Positions 16,793 through 26,968 of a stretch of 64,000 bases of DNA are shown one piece after another; positions within the stretch are counted from its first letter, which is position 1, and every line of letters starts with the position of its first letter. A model generated the notes under the pieces. That model saw only the letters and a list, made by a program, of their open reading frames with translations, was not told the DNA's origin and made no database searches. Source of the stretch: Candidatus Kapaibacterium sp. (GTDB taxonomy: Bacteria > Bacteroidota > Ignavibacteria > Kapaibacteriales > JAEUSM01); NCBI GenBank assembly GCA_016788785.1, contig JAEUSM010000006.1, forward strand, positions 372,001 to 436,000. Reading direction: 5' to 3'. A program made the translations under genes and the position numbers.

Positions 16793-19700
16793 TTATCTTC
16801 TGATAACTAAAGAAGATACTGCTGTTTTTCTTCCAGAACGTACTAATATCTTATACGTACCTTGTTCAAGGTCTTTTGCAGAAAGTGTTGCATCGAATAC
16901 ATCACCAGTTAATACAAAGTTTTGAACCAATCTGATTCTTCCTAAATAATCCATAATTGTAACTTCAGCATCTCCTTCGGCACCAGTCAGGTGGATTTGG
17001 AAGTTCGTTGCTACAGGATTTGGATATACAAATGAATTGGAAGACATTTCAATCACACTCGCATTTGTTGAATACAAAGGATGTCGTTGAATTATAATTT
17101 GACCAGTAGTGTCACTGTTTTCAACAACTTCAATTTGTCCATTAGAGGCTAAAAACCCAACTTTAGATGCTTCATATTCAAAAAATCCTAATTCTAAATT
17201 ATCTAACTCTACAAATCCATTATTAGAACTTATAGCATAATCTGAAACTTTGCCGTTGTTATCATTTAGCATAATGATTACTCCAGGTTCTGTAATAGTA
17301 GAACTTGGTTGTTCACGTTGCTTTCTTCCAAATTTTAGACCCGCAGCTTCTGAATAAACATTTCCAGTCCACTTATGGATTCCTTTGGTACCATCAGTTG
17401 CTTCCAATCGAATTGTTGGAATTTGTGTTGTTAATTGAGTAGTTATTGGAATTTCCGTTGCATCTATCCAACTTCTTGGCGCAGATACAGCTTGGAAATT
17501 TGCATAGCCAGGTATATATTCCTTAGTTTTAGGAATTGCTAATATGACATAAGTACCTTGTTTAACATTTTTTAAAGTCCAAGTACCCAATATTGAGCTA
17601 ACAATTGTCTCTGTAGAAGTAATTTCTGGAATTGGGATGATTTGTCCAGATTCATTTTTAATTCTATGAGCAATTATTATGGCTTCCACTCTTTGTCCAG
17701 AACTATTCTCCACAATACCATTCATAACATATTGTGTAGGAACTTCAGGAGTCAAAACAAAGTTGATAGCAGATTTATTTTGAGTATTTATATCAACAGT
17801 CGTTGCTTGAACAATTGATGAAGCTTTATCAAAATATTGAGAGTTATAATCAACTGCTGAACAGAATACTAAGTATTTTTGTGTAGCATCAATTGTTGAA
17901 TTATAAGTTCCATTAGTAGTAGATACTACTTCTGTTACATCTCCTATTTTTTGACCAGCAGAATTTACAGGGATAAATCGAACACTTGCAACCAAATTTG
18001 CTCCAGCAGAATTTGTCACTCTTCCACCAAAATTCATCGTGGTGGTACTTGATGGATTAGCAATATTATTGAAATCAATTACTTGATTTTGATTACATTC
18101 AGTAGTTACAGTTTCTGCATCTTGAATGGAAGTTCCATTATAGTACCATTTTGATTGATAATTTACCCCACTAAACTGCAATTTGTAATTACCAGCAGGT
18201 AAATGTAATGAGTATGCATTATTTACAATAGCAGCTTCATAGGTCATAATCATATCAGTATTGATTTGTTGATCAATTCTATGAGCAGTTATTTTTGCAT
18301 TAGTTACATTGTGGTTATTTGCTGTTATGATTCCACCTGTTACACTAACACATTTTACGTTGTACCATTGTGGTGGCAAACAAGTTGTTACTGTAACACT
18401 GTATTGTTGTGTATCTCTAATTGCAGTGTTGTACGAAGAAGTAACAATTGTTTGGAAATTATAGATTCCATTTGATTGTGGCGTCCAATTGATTGCTCCA
18501 TTCATTTGATTGAACGAAACTCCTGACGGTGGATTTACAATTGAATGCATAACCGAACCTAAGGTCGTCTTTTTCAATGATGGAGTATAAGAATAGACAC
18601 TATCTTTACAAGTACTCAAAATTGGAGCGGAATTATACTTCAAGGTATCCGCATTAAACGAAATTGTTGATGAGGTTCCTGCTGGAAATTCAGCAATTGA
18701 AGATGCAGGTCTCAAACGAATGGTATGAATTCCATGTTGAATTCTTTGATCATTAATTTTTGAGATTTTGTATGTTCCACCATTAGAATTTAACGTTCTT
18801 GCAATAGAATCAATAACTACAAAAGTAGATGGATTTGAACCTGAACCATATTCAATATATATCTTCGAGGTTGTGGAATCTTTAGGAGTAATCACCCAAT
18901 TAAAATGAATATTTCTTACAGAATCTCTAACTTCTGTTGTTGTAACCACATCAGTAGCAGTAGGAACTACTCTGGTTAGATCACTAGTTGTAGGAGGACC
19001 TGTTTTTGGATCTTTTGGTTGTTCTCCGATAATGACTAATGCTGTTGGAACTACATCATAAGTGTATTTTCTGTGTGGATTAACTCCATTATCTGTAAAC
19101 ACATAGTTTTCAACCGTTGTATCTCGAGGTACAACTGCCAACACTTCAAATTGTGCTTCTGTATTATCACCATTGATACCAAAATCTTTTCTAACAACAT
19201 AAAATTTATTAGAGCGAATAGCATTCGTTTGTAATGACCAATTCAATCTAACTGAGACCTTATTCGTATCAGGAATTACCGTAGTTAATGTTGCAGGTAC
19301 ATCAAATGGATGAAGAGTAGAAACAGATTTTGTTTCAGTGTAAACGTACCCTAAATCATTTTTAGCAAACGCTCTGTAATAATACAATGTAGAGTCTTTA
19401 AGATTGGTAATGTTTGTACCAAACAATCCTGTTCCTGAGCCAACAACAACCTTAGTTCCTAAAGTGACTGTTAAACTATCAGCACTTCTGCTGTAAACAA
19501 ATCCACGTTCTGTTATAGGATTATTACCATCATTGATTACATTTGCAGAAACTCCAAACGAGAAAGGACGTACTCCCCAAATTGTGTCATTTTCTACAGT
19601 TGCAGTAATATAATGATCAAACCCACTCAACCAAAAATTGTCGATACCTTGAGAAGTTCTAACAATTCTTGTCGTAGCTTGGTCAGGATTGAAATCTGAA

Positions 19701-21130
19701 GAATCTTGAAAAGATCCAGCACTTCCTATTTTTTTCAAAGTTTGGTTATAGAATAAAGAAGTTAATTTTTCATCACCAGCACCACCAGTTGTTTTCACAA
19801 AATTAAATGATAGGTTAGCAGATGAATAACTCGCAAAGAAATTATCTAAATTTCCTTTACTTGGTATCATTGTAGCACCATTACTTGGGTCAAAATCAAC
19901 TAAAGAACTGAAATTTCCGCCCAAAAGGATTGAGTTTTGCCATGAGTCAATAGCCAATGAAGAACTAATGTCACTACCAGTACCACCAATAGAAAAGCCT
20001 TGTTCATACGAACCATCTGAAGCTAGATACTTACCAACAAATATATCAGTAGAACCTTGGGAAATTCTAATTGCACTTCCACTATTTGGATCTAAATCCA
20101 TTGCAGAAGTAAAATTTCCACTTACGAAAATGGAAGTTACATTATTTGAATTTTTCACTGCTACCATGTCTGTTAGTGAGACATTACCAGTAGAAGATTC
20201 AAATTGTTTAGCATATTCGAGGTTTGTCGAAGAAGAAAACTTCAATAAAGCAGCATCTTCTCCAATTAGACTTGTTAATAGCGTAGCATTGTTAGTTGGG
20301 TCTGCGTCAAAAATACCAGTAAACTCAACACCAATGTAAACATTTTGATTTTCATCTACTGTAATGGTTTTACCTTTACTACTATTTGTTCCAGAAAGAA
20401 TAGTAGCAGTAATAATTGCACCATTTTTATCAACTAATTCAAACCATAAATCATCCCAAACTCTCGGAATTTTGGTTAATGCAGCAGGTCCAGCATCCAA
20501 GTCAATTGATCCAGTTGTTGAACCAGTCATATATATACGACCAACTGGGTCAATAAAGAGGTCATATACATTACAAGTACCTACAGTTGTATGGGTTGTA
20601 TCAAATTTTCTTGCAAAAATTAACTCCCCTGTAGAAGAATATTTAGCATAAAAACCTGCTAAATCAACATTTGCAGTCATTTCGGTAGCTGAAAAACCCG
20701 GATCAAAATCCACTGTTCCTTTGAACTCTCCAATGATGACAATATTTCCTTCAAAATCAACAGCATGCTTGCGTACATTGATTGAGGAATTACTGGTTGC
20801 AGTACGAATTTGTTTAGCCCAAACTAATTCTTCTGAAGAAGAGTATTTGGCAATAAACCCATCCTGAGTACCAGTAGGATTGAAAATTGTGGAAGTTGGA
20901 CCTGGGTCAAAATCAACACCACTGTTGAAAACACCTGCGACAATGCTATTACCATTGTCATCTACAGTAATACTATTGGCAATTTGTTTTTGAGAACCTC
21001 CAATAGTAACAACAGATTTTAACCTTACGTTTTGTTCTGCTGCTTCAGTTTTTACAACTTCAAATGCTCCGATTACGAGGAACAAAAGAATAGTCCATGT
21101 TACCTGACTAATTTTGAAGAAATTTTTCAT
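16793..21130 (-). CDS. Very large secreted multidomain protein, T9SS substrate
   Basis: The product has 1445 residues. I chose the ATG at 21130, which starts MKNFFKISQ and puts the hydrophobic signal segment first; in-frame ATGs at 21136 and 21253 would extend it. Residues of about 30-520 are repeats of 50-60 residues carrying an (V/L)DFDPG-type motif and FxAKYSSxxE, like SBBP/delta-60 beta-propeller blades. Fibronectin-like domains follow (GFVYSRSADSLTV; WSLQTNAIRSNKFYVVRKD), then an Ig/cadherin-like domain, several carboxypeptidase-regulatory-like beta sandwiches, and a C-terminal T9SS type A domain (VYPNPVATNFQIHL ... GTYKILV). Probably exported and surface-anchored. The native role is unknown. 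Confidence 0.9.
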   Translation of the reverse strand: MKNFFKISQVTWTILLFLVIGAFEVVKTEAAEQNVRLKSVVTIGGSQKQIANSITVDDNGNSIVAGVFNSGVDFDPGPTSTIFNPTGTQDGFIAKYSSSEELVWAKQIRTATSNSSINVRKHAVDFEGNIVIIGEFKGTVDFDPGFSATEMTANVDLAGFYAKYSSTGELIFARKFDTTHTTVGTCNVYDLFIDPVGRIYMTGSTTGSIDLDAGPAALTKIPRVWDDLWFELVDKNGAIITATILSGTNSSKGKTITVDENQNVYIGVEFTGIFDADPTNNATLLTSLIGEDAALLKFSSSTNLEYAKQFESSTGNVSLTDMVAVKNSNNVTSIFVSGNFTSAMDLDPNSGSAIRISQGSTDIFVGKYLASDGSYEQGFSIGGTGSDISSSLAIDSWQNSILLGGNFSSLVDFDPSNGATMIPSKGNLDNFFASYSSANLSFNFVKTTGGAGDEKLTSLFYNQTLKKIGSAGSFQDSSDFNPDQATTRIVRTSQGIDNFWLSGFDHYITATVENDTIWGVRPFSFGVSANVINDGNNPITERGFVYSRSADSLTVTLGTKVVVGSGTGLFGTNITNLKDSTLYYYRAFAKNDLGYVYTETKSVSTLHPFDVPATLTTVIPDTNKVSVRLNWSLQTNAIRSNKFYVVRKDFGINGDNTEAQFEVLAVVPRDTTVENYVFTDNGVNPHRKYTYDVVPTALVIIGEQPKDPKTGPPTTSDLTRVVPTATDVVTTTEVRDSVRNIHFNWVITPKDSTTSKIYIEYGSGSNPSTFVVIDSIARTLNSNGGTYKISKINDQRIQHGIHTIRLRPASSIAEFPAGTSSTISFNADTLKYNSAPILSTCKDSVYSYTPSLKKTTLGSVMHSIVNPPSGVSFNQMNGAINWTPQSNGIYNFQTIVTSSYNTAIRDTQQYSVTVTTCLPPQWYNVKCVSVTGGIITANNHNVTNAKITAHRIDQQINTDMIMTYEAAIVNNAYSLHLPAGNYKLQFSGVNYQSKWYYNGTSIQDAETVTTECNQNQVIDFNNIANPSSTTTMNFGGRVTNSAGANLVASVRFIPVNSAGQKIGDVTEVVSTTNGTYNSTIDATQKYLVFCSAVDYNSQYFDKASSIVQATTVDINTQNKSAINFVLTPEVPTQYVMNGIVENSSGQRVEAIIIAHRIKNESGQIIPIPEITSTETIVSSILGTWTLKNVKQGTYVILAIPKTKEYIPGYANFQAVSAPRSWIDATEIPITTQLTTQIPTIRLEATDGTKGIHKWTGNVYSEAAGLKFGRKQREQPSSTITEPGVIIMLNDNNGKVSDYAISSNNGFVELDNLELGFFEYEASKVGFLASNGQIEVVENSDTTGQIIIQRHPLYSTNASVIEMSSNSFVYPNPVATNFQIHLTGAEGDAEVTIMDYLGRIRLVQNFVLTGDVFDATLSAKDLEQGTYKILVRSGRKTAVSSLVIRR

Positions 21131-21379
21131 AAACATCTTTCTACGATATAGAAGATAAAAGTAAATTGTTTCGATATTTAGGGCAAAAAAGGGGTAAGAA
21201 CTCCCAATTCGTAGCAACTTGATACTAAACCTACGGTCAAGTATCATGTACAACTACGATTAAGATATAAAAAAATTCTATTTATACAAAATATCTTAGA
21301 ACTTTTTTTCCTGAGTACGTGTTTTTGTTACTTAAAACTAAATTACCATAGGATGCAATAGGAATCACAAAATCAAATA

Positions 21380-22114
21380 TTACAGTAACACAATTCTCTT
21401 TCTAAAAACCTTACCATTACACTGAAGTAGTCGAACTTCTGAAACATAATCGCCCGGTGGCATTTTTTGACCTGCGTCATTTTTGCCATTCCAAGTCAGT
21501 TCGTAGGTACCAATGCCTTGTTCGGATTTTAGTATTGTTCTAATTACCTTTGCTTGCATTGAATATACTACAATTTCTACAAAACACGGTTCTAACAATT
21601 GATACCGTACTGTTGAAGAGACGTCTTCATTCAATCCAAAAAAAGATAGAATATCTGATATAGCAATTTGCATACCAGGGTTTCTGTGTTGAAGTAATCC
21701 CGGTACATAAGTAGATTGATTGATTGCATATTGGTTTAATGCAACCTCTTGTGGACTTGGCAGATAATATTGTGATGGTATCTGCATATTTCTATTTAAT
21801 ATTTCTGCTGATGTTAATTCTTCTGTTGGAATACCTTTTGATAGTCTTCCAAAGACTCGTAAATCATTCCAAAATCGCGAATTAGCACTTATTCTCATTC
21901 GTAATGCTCGTTGATACAAAGTGTCTTGAATAGCGGTGAATGTATTTCCAATCCGTTTTACCGTATCTGAGGGTAATATTGGTTTAGAGGTATCTTTTGC
22001 TATAATAGTTTTAACAGTATTTTGTGAAAACACAAAAATTGGCATTAAAGAAAAACTTATGCAAAAGAAAAGAATTGCTGTTAAATGGGGAATTATAATG
22101 TTCTTACTTTTCAT
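21380..22114 (-). CDS. Exported protein with C-terminal FlgD-Ig-like domain
   Basis: The product has 244 residues with a signal peptide (hydrophobic stretch ending FVFSQ). A low-complexity Thr/Lys region follows, then an unrecognised helical middle. A C-terminal beta domain of about 80 residues, VEIVVYSMQAKVIRTI...WNGKNDAGQKMPPGDYV, is the FlgD_ig/C-terminal fold in which WdGkdxxGxxvpxGxY is the signature. In FCB bacteria this domain often ends surface proteins. It lies 11 bp after the MCE gene, so it is probably co-transcribed. The 250-bp gap to the giant gene downstream holds only AT-rich sequence with no clear hairpin. Confidence 0.8.
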   Translation of the reverse strand: MKSKNIIIPHLTAILFFCISFSLMPIFVFSQNTVKTIIAKDTSKPILPSDTVKRIGNTFTAIQDTLYQRALRMRISANSRFWNDLRVFGRLSKGIPTEELTSAEILNRNMQIPSQYYLPSPQEVALNQYAINQSTYVPGLLQHRNPGMQIAISDILSFFGLNEDVSSTVRYQLLEPCFVEIVVYSMQAKVIRTILKSEQGIGTYELTWNGKNDAGQKMPPGDYVSEVRLLQCNGKVFRKRIVLL

Positions 22115-22125
22115 TTTATCTCTAT

Positions 22126-23073
22126 TTATGGTCTGTGACCAATTCCACCTATGTTAATATTGACACCATATTTTCGAACTTCCTTTACAAAACCAGAAAG
22201 TGAGTCAAAAGCACTATCTAATTTATTTGCTAATTGTTGATCATATAAAAGTCGTGAAATGAGGCCATTTCCATTTTTTGTATCTTTAATTACTCCATCT
22301 ACTGAACTTAAGAGTGAATCAACTTTCACAAACGATTTGTCAGTAGTTGCTAGTAGTTTTCTTGCATCATTGCTAACAATTTGGAGACTGTCTAACAATC
22401 TCGAAACTTTGGGTTCATTGTTTGCTACTGCTACACGTAAATCTGATGTAAGTTTCTCTATTGACGTTAAACTGGTTTTTAAAGAGTGTTTATTATCTGA
22501 AACTACACTTTGCATGTCGGTTATGAGTTTTTCTGCAGAAAATACACTTTGTTTTATAGAAGCGATAAACTCTTCATCTTGTACTAAACCGGTTACAGAA
22601 CCGGAAATTGTGTCCAAACGTTTAAGAAGGATTTTCGCATCGTCTGTCATCATTCCCAAACTTGCAACTACTTCTGGAATGTCTGGTAAGGCGATTCCTG
22701 AAATTATCTGAGATTGATCAATTTTCGTTGAATTAGTCCCTGGAAGAATTTCAACCTTTTTACCTCCAGTAATTTCTAAAATAGAAATTTGGGCTGTTGC
22801 ATCAACTTTGATGTCGTTGATATTATCCAAAGATACAACAACTATAACAGAATTTTTATCATTTTTAACATCAGTAACTTGTCCTCGTTTTACGCCATTG
22901 ACAACAACTGGTGAGCCTTCGGTGATACCACCAGAATTTTGAAAACGAATTTTTAAGGGAATTCCATCCCCAGATACATTTAATCCTTTCACGGATATTA
23001 CTGCAACTACCAAGAGGATTAATGAGATAAATGAAATAATACCTACTGTTACTTCTTTGTTGTTTTTCTTCAT
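22126..23073 (-). CDS. MCE/MlaD-family lipid-transport protein
   Basis: The product has 315 residues. One N-terminal membrane helix (about residues 8-28) is followed by an MCE domain: PLKIRFQNSGGITEGSPVVVNGVKRGQVTDV is its conserved beginning. Then comes a long helical region rich in Ser, Lys and Val with repeated LL/SV patterns, like the tube-forming helices of larger MCE proteins. MCE proteins form hexameric rings that carry phospholipids between the inner and outer membranes, with an MlaE permease and MlaF ATPase. Neither partner is in the window; the neighbours are ssb and a FlgD-Ig protein. Confidence 0.92.
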   Translation of the reverse strand: MKKNNKEVTVGIISFISLILLVVAVISVKGLNVSGDGIPLKIRFQNSGGITEGSPVVVNGVKRGQVTDVKNDKNSVIVVVSLDNINDIKVDATAQISILEITGGKKVEILPGTNSTKIDQSQIISGIALPDIPEVVASLGMMTDDAKILLKRLDTISGSVTGLVQDEEFIASIKQSVFSAEKLITDMQSVVSDNKHSLKTSLTSIEKLTSDLRVAVANNEPKVSRLLDSLQIVSNDARKLLATTDKSFVKVDSLLSSVDGVIKDTKNGNGLISRLLYDQQLANKLDSAFDSLSGFVKEVRKYGVNINIGGIGHRP

Positions 23074-23105
23074 TCTACTTTAATTTTTGATATATAATTT
23101 ACATT

Positions 23106-23546
23106 TTAAAATGGCTCGTCGTCATCAGTTTCCTCAAATGGAATATCTGTCAATTGCTCGAAATAATGTGTATCTGAAGATAGAGAATTATCTCTGAGGT
23201 CATTTTCTTTCTTTTTTGCGTCTAATATCAAGAGTTGTTCAGCAACTACTTCGACGACTGTACGTTTTGTTTTTTCTTGAGCATCGACAATTCGAGTTTT
23301 TAGTTTACCTTCAATGTAGAGTCTAGAACCTTTTACAACTAATTTATGTGCAATATCTGCAAGTGATCTCCACGCAACAATTTGATGCCAATCTGTAGTT
23401 TCGACTATTTTTCCGTTTTTATCTTTCCAGGATACCGAAGTTGCTAAGGAAAAAGTCGAAACTGGAATGCCTGATGGAGTAAATTGATATTTGACTTCTG
23501 AACCAACATTTCCTAACAAAAATACTTTATTGACAGATCTATTCAT
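23106..23546 (-). CDS. ssb: Single-stranded DNA-binding protein
   Basis: The product has 146 residues. The OB fold begins VNKVFLLGNVGSEVKYQFTPSG and contains TDWHQIVAW and GSRLYIEGKLKTR, all SSB signatures. The C-terminal tail is acidic and ends DDDEPF, the tip that recruits partner proteins (usually DDIPF). The linker is short, so the protein is smaller than Escherichia coli SSB (178 residues) but normal for this group. A GAGG purine stretch lies five bases before the ATG. Confidence 0.96.
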   Translation of the reverse strand: MNRSVNKVFLLGNVGSEVKYQFTPSGIPVSTFSLATSVSWKDKNGKIVETTDWHQIVAWRSLADIAHKLVVKGSRLYIEGKLKTRIVDAQEKTKRTVVEVVAEQLLILDAKKKENDLRDNSLSSDTHYFEQLTDIPFEETDDDEPF

Positions 23547-23610
23547 TCTAACCTCAAATAAAAAAGGTTCTTAATCTACTACATACTATGTACTATAAGT
23601 GTGTAAACGT

Positions 23611-23913
23611 ATGATTGAATACATTGTTGAAGTTTCTGTACAACACCAAAGTGTTGATGAATGGGTAAATTGGATGTCAAATGATCATATTCCAGATGTT
23701 ATGAGTACTGGAATATTTCTTATCAATACTTTTTTACAAAAAGCATTAACAAAAAATGTCTTTGTAATAACTTATACTTGCGAAAGTTTAAAAGACTTTA
23801 GGAAGTATCAAATGAACTATGCTAAGGAAAAGCAATTAAAACATACCAAACGATTTGGAGAGGTTACTTCTGCTCAAAGAAAACTTCGAATAGTTACATC
23901 AATAGATATTTAA
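23611..23913 (+). CDS. DUF4286 family protein
   Basis: The product has 101 residues. The ATG at 23611 gives the family's typical IEYIVEVSVQ beginning; an upstream in-frame ATG at 23599 would add four residues. The signature W-x2-W-M-x2-DHIPDVMxTGxF lies at about residues 20-38. DUF4286 proteins are small cytosolic proteins of the dimeric alpha-beta barrel type, common in Bacteroidota, with no established function. It is divergent from ssb and convergent with the PAS/GAF gene. Confidence 0.88.
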   Translation: MIEYIVEVSVQHQSVDEWVNWMSNDHIPDVMSTGIFLINTFLQKALTKNVFVITYTCESLKDFRKYQMNYAKEKQLKHTKRFGEVTSAQRKLRIVTSIDI

Positions 23914-23926
23914 CAATTTCTATGTT

Positions 23927-26860
23927 CTATTTGATGGTGAACTGAAATAGTTTTTGATGTGTACTTTCTATTTTTACTACAGTAACTTCGAATTGAGTAT
24001 TTACATTCATTTTCACCAATGTAGTAAAGTTATTCGCTGATGAATTTATACATTTTTGAAGAACAGAATCTACAGTAGTATACAGTTCAATTGGGAAAAG
24101 ATGTTCAAGTTCAACTCCTTGAATTTCTTTTTGATCATTGGTTAAGATATTGACCCATTTTTTTGCTATTTGATTATAATTTCTAATTGTATATGGTCTT
24201 TGAGAAGTTATGATGAATATTGGGTCTGGATTGTTCAAAAATGCACTATAATACAGTTCATTATTTTCGTGTATTTCATTGTCTTTAAAGTAATTTACTG
24301 CTTTGTTAGCAACTTTTACCATTTCTGCTGAAACTTTTATTGCTATAAACGATAATGTAGAATGAATGATTTCAGCAAATTGAAATGAAGTATTATGGAA
24401 CAAACATATCATTCCTATTACTTCATCATTATTGTTTACGATTTTTTTGAAGATGTACTTTTTAGCAGCTAATTGATTAATAAATTGCTCTTCTTGTAAA
24501 TCATCTGGAATAGAATGTTGAACTGTCTCATCTTCTGTTGTTGATATACTTTCAAAAAATGAATACAGGTCATCCGAAATTGGAAATTTCTGAGGTTCTT
24601 GATTAATATAAGAAGATAGTAATGAAATTTTCCCATTTACAATTTTCAAGATACATGCACATTCTACACTCAATACTTTAGTTAAAGATTCTGAAACTAT
24701 TTCGAACAATTCAATTCCAGAGTTTTGGGAAGTTTTTGGTAAAAGCTCTGAAACAACTGAAGTCATAATGCTTTCTTTTTGCATGATTTTATAACCAGCA
24801 AAAATGGTTTCAATCGTAGTAGTCAAGGGACTAATTTCATCACAAATTTCTTTAGAATAGACCTGAGAACTATTCGCTAACATCAAAAAGCCGATAAGCT
24901 TTTTATTCATCTTCAATGGCTTTAAAACAAATGTTGATATTTCTGGAAATAATGGTGAGAAGGCACTATTTTTTAAGACTTTTGTACTAACATTTTGAAA
25001 AACAAACGATTCAAGTGTAGCTGGTTTAAACAAATCATCCGCTTCTAAAATCATTGGATACAATGAAGGTATTGCTTGTTTAACTGCCCCATTTGATTTT
25101 TTTACTAATGCTGATAATACTGTAATTGATGAAATAGGTACCAAACACTGAATCTTCTCATCTGTTACTTCCGCTACTAGTCCAAAGGTCGATGAAGTAT
25201 TATTCATACAATCTAAAAGAATCGAATGAAGACTGTGCATTGAAAATCGTGTAGAAATAAACTCTTGTTGTAAAGCTGTAATGCTTTGAAACATTTGGTT
25301 CTTTTTTAACAACTGTTCTTCAGTTTGCTTCAACTTGGTAGTATCTAATGAAGATGCTATTACTCGAAACACCTCTCCATTTTCATTTGTAATTGGAGTT
25401 AATCTTGTAAACCACCAGTTTTTCTTTCCATTTACAATGATGTTTTCTTCATATTCTATAATCTCATTGTTATTAAAACACTCAGTATATTTTTGTAGTA
25501 AAATTTTTGAAATTTTATCATTAACCAAAACTGGAATTTCTTCGGGTGATTTTCCTATTAACTCCTCTCTTTTAATTCCTGATAACCGTTCATGAGCAGG
25601 ATTGGAATCAGTGTAAACTATTTTTCCTTCAATACTTTTTTCAATTACAAAAATAGCTTGATCGACACTCGAAAAAACTGAATGAAAAAATTGATTTGAT
25701 TGAACTAAGTCTGTATCCTTCTTTTTTTGCTCTGATATATCTATATTTACACCAACAAAATGTGTAGGATTCCCTTCATAGTCATATCTAGCTTCTGCAA
25801 TAACTCTCAACCAACGTAATGTAGTATATTTTGTTCTTATTCTAAACTCTTCATAGACTTGAGTTTTATTATCAATAGAAGCAAACATACTTTTATTCAC
25901 TCTTTCTATATCATCAGGATATACTTGTTGATTCCACTCCAAATTTGTTTTTGAAAATGTATTTTCATCTACATCATATAAAGCAAGCATCGTTTGGTCC
26001 CAATACATTTCTTGGGTTTGAATATTAAATTCGAAAATTCCTGTTCTTGCAGCCTTTGTAGCTCGTAAGTATCGGTCATATAAAGATGAAAAACGAATAT
26101 TATCATTTATTTTATCAGTAACATCTTGATAGGTGCCGTATATTTTGAAAATTGTATTGGAAGAAGTTTTCTCTGCAGAAGCATTGAGCATTATCCATAC
26201 TTTATTTCTATGTTCAGTTTGTAAAGGTACCTCTATTGAAATATTTTTAATAGAACCATTCATCAATTGTTCGAAAAGGAACAGTAGATCTGTTCGGGAG
26301 TTATTTTCAAAAAACTGCAACATTTTTTCAAAACTTGGATTGTAACTTGTAGATACATTATGAATGGCATACATCTCATGCGACCAATTCAATTTAGATT
26401 GTTGTATATCATATTCCCAAGTCCCAATTTTGTTCAATCGACTAATTGAATCTAAAATAGAATTTTGAACCCCAATCAATTCTTCTAATTTCTTTTGATT
26501 TGAAATATCGCGTCCTAAACAACAAATATAACGTTCATTTGAACTATTAATAGATTGAATAGTCGCTTCCATTGGTAAAGTTTTACCATTCATTGTTCGA
26601 AGTGCAAAAGTAAGAGTGTAATTCATTTCTTGTGAAGAAGATATCATCATCATCCAAACGCTATTTGTTAGATGAGGACTTAATTCAAATATTGACCTTC
26701 CTAATAATTCTGAAAGTGAAAATCCTATCTCTTGAATAAATTTTTCATTAGCATAAACAAATTTACCTTCTTGAGAGAGATAAAATACTAGAATGGAACT
26801 ATTTTTGAGGACTAAAGAAGCGGTTTTAGATATTAGGGATTCTGAGTATTCGGTTTGCAT
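23927..26860 (-). CDS. Multi-PAS/GAF sensor protein with no output domain
   Basis: The product has 977 residues with no membrane helix. Four PAS domains can be placed: about 15-125 (ILVFYLSQEGKFVYANEKF), 130-250 (IGTWEYDIQQSKLNWSHEMY), 265-385 (TGIFEFNIQTQEMYWDQTM, PAS_3 type with RWLRVIAEARYD) and 390-510 (AIFVIEKSIEGKIVYTDSN...LIGKSPEEI). Two GAF-like regions follow (about 520-690 and 700-850), then a last PAS-like domain (NNPDPIFIITSQRPYTIRNYN). No HisKA, HATPase, GGDEF, EAL, cyclase or HTH domain can be found and the C-terminus looks complete. It is divergent from the membrane cyclase at 26969, which may be its partner. Confidence 0.85.
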   Translation of the reverse strand: MQTEYSESLISKTASLVLKNSSILVFYLSQEGKFVYANEKFIQEIGFSLSELLGRSIFELSPHLTNSVWMMMISSSQEMNYTLTFALRTMNGKTLPMEATIQSINSSNERYICCLGRDISNQKKLEELIGVQNSILDSISRLNKIGTWEYDIQQSKLNWSHEMYAIHNVSTSYNPSFEKMLQFFENNSRTDLLFLFEQLMNGSIKNISIEVPLQTEHRNKVWIMLNASAEKTSSNTIFKIYGTYQDVTDKINDNIRFSSLYDRYLRATKAARTGIFEFNIQTQEMYWDQTMLALYDVDENTFSKTNLEWNQQVYPDDIERVNKSMFASIDNKTQVYEEFRIRTKYTTLRWLRVIAEARYDYEGNPTHFVGVNIDISEQKKKDTDLVQSNQFFHSVFSSVDQAIFVIEKSIEGKIVYTDSNPAHERLSGIKREELIGKSPEEIPVLVNDKISKILLQKYTECFNNNEIIEYEENIIVNGKKNWWFTRLTPITNENGEVFRVIASSLDTTKLKQTEEQLLKKNQMFQSITALQQEFISTRFSMHSLHSILLDCMNNTSSTFGLVAEVTDEKIQCLVPISSITVLSALVKKSNGAVKQAIPSLYPMILEADDLFKPATLESFVFQNVSTKVLKNSAFSPLFPEISTFVLKPLKMNKKLIGFLMLANSSQVYSKEICDEISPLTTTIETIFAGYKIMQKESIMTSVVSELLPKTSQNSGIELFEIVSESLTKVLSVECACILKIVNGKISLLSSYINQEPQKFPISDDLYSFFESISTTEDETVQHSIPDDLQEEQFINQLAAKKYIFKKIVNNNDEVIGMICLFHNTSFQFAEIIHSTLSFIAIKVSAEMVKVANKAVNYFKDNEIHENNELYYSAFLNNPDPIFIITSQRPYTIRNYNQIAKKWVNILTNDQKEIQGVELEHLFPIELYTTVDSVLQKCINSSANNFTTLVKMNVNTQFEVTVVKIESTHQKLFQFTIK

Positions 26861-26968
26861 ATAAAATTAGCAGAAAAAGTTAATCCCAAATCCTATTGTT
26901 AATGATTTTGGAAACATCTTCATACAACGTTTAAATTTTTGTTTCATTTCTATTTTCTCGGAGAATTT

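Noticed and set aside
19968-20651. Two plus-strand open frames of 123 and 95 codons
   Set aside because: Both are antisense to the repeat region of the giant secreted protein; their similarity to each other reflects the repeats on the true strand.
22259-22711. 150-codon open frame on the plus strand
   Set aside because: It lies wholly inside the MCE/MlaD gene on the other strand, has no signature and is Ser/Thr-rich in the way antisense frames of helical proteins are.
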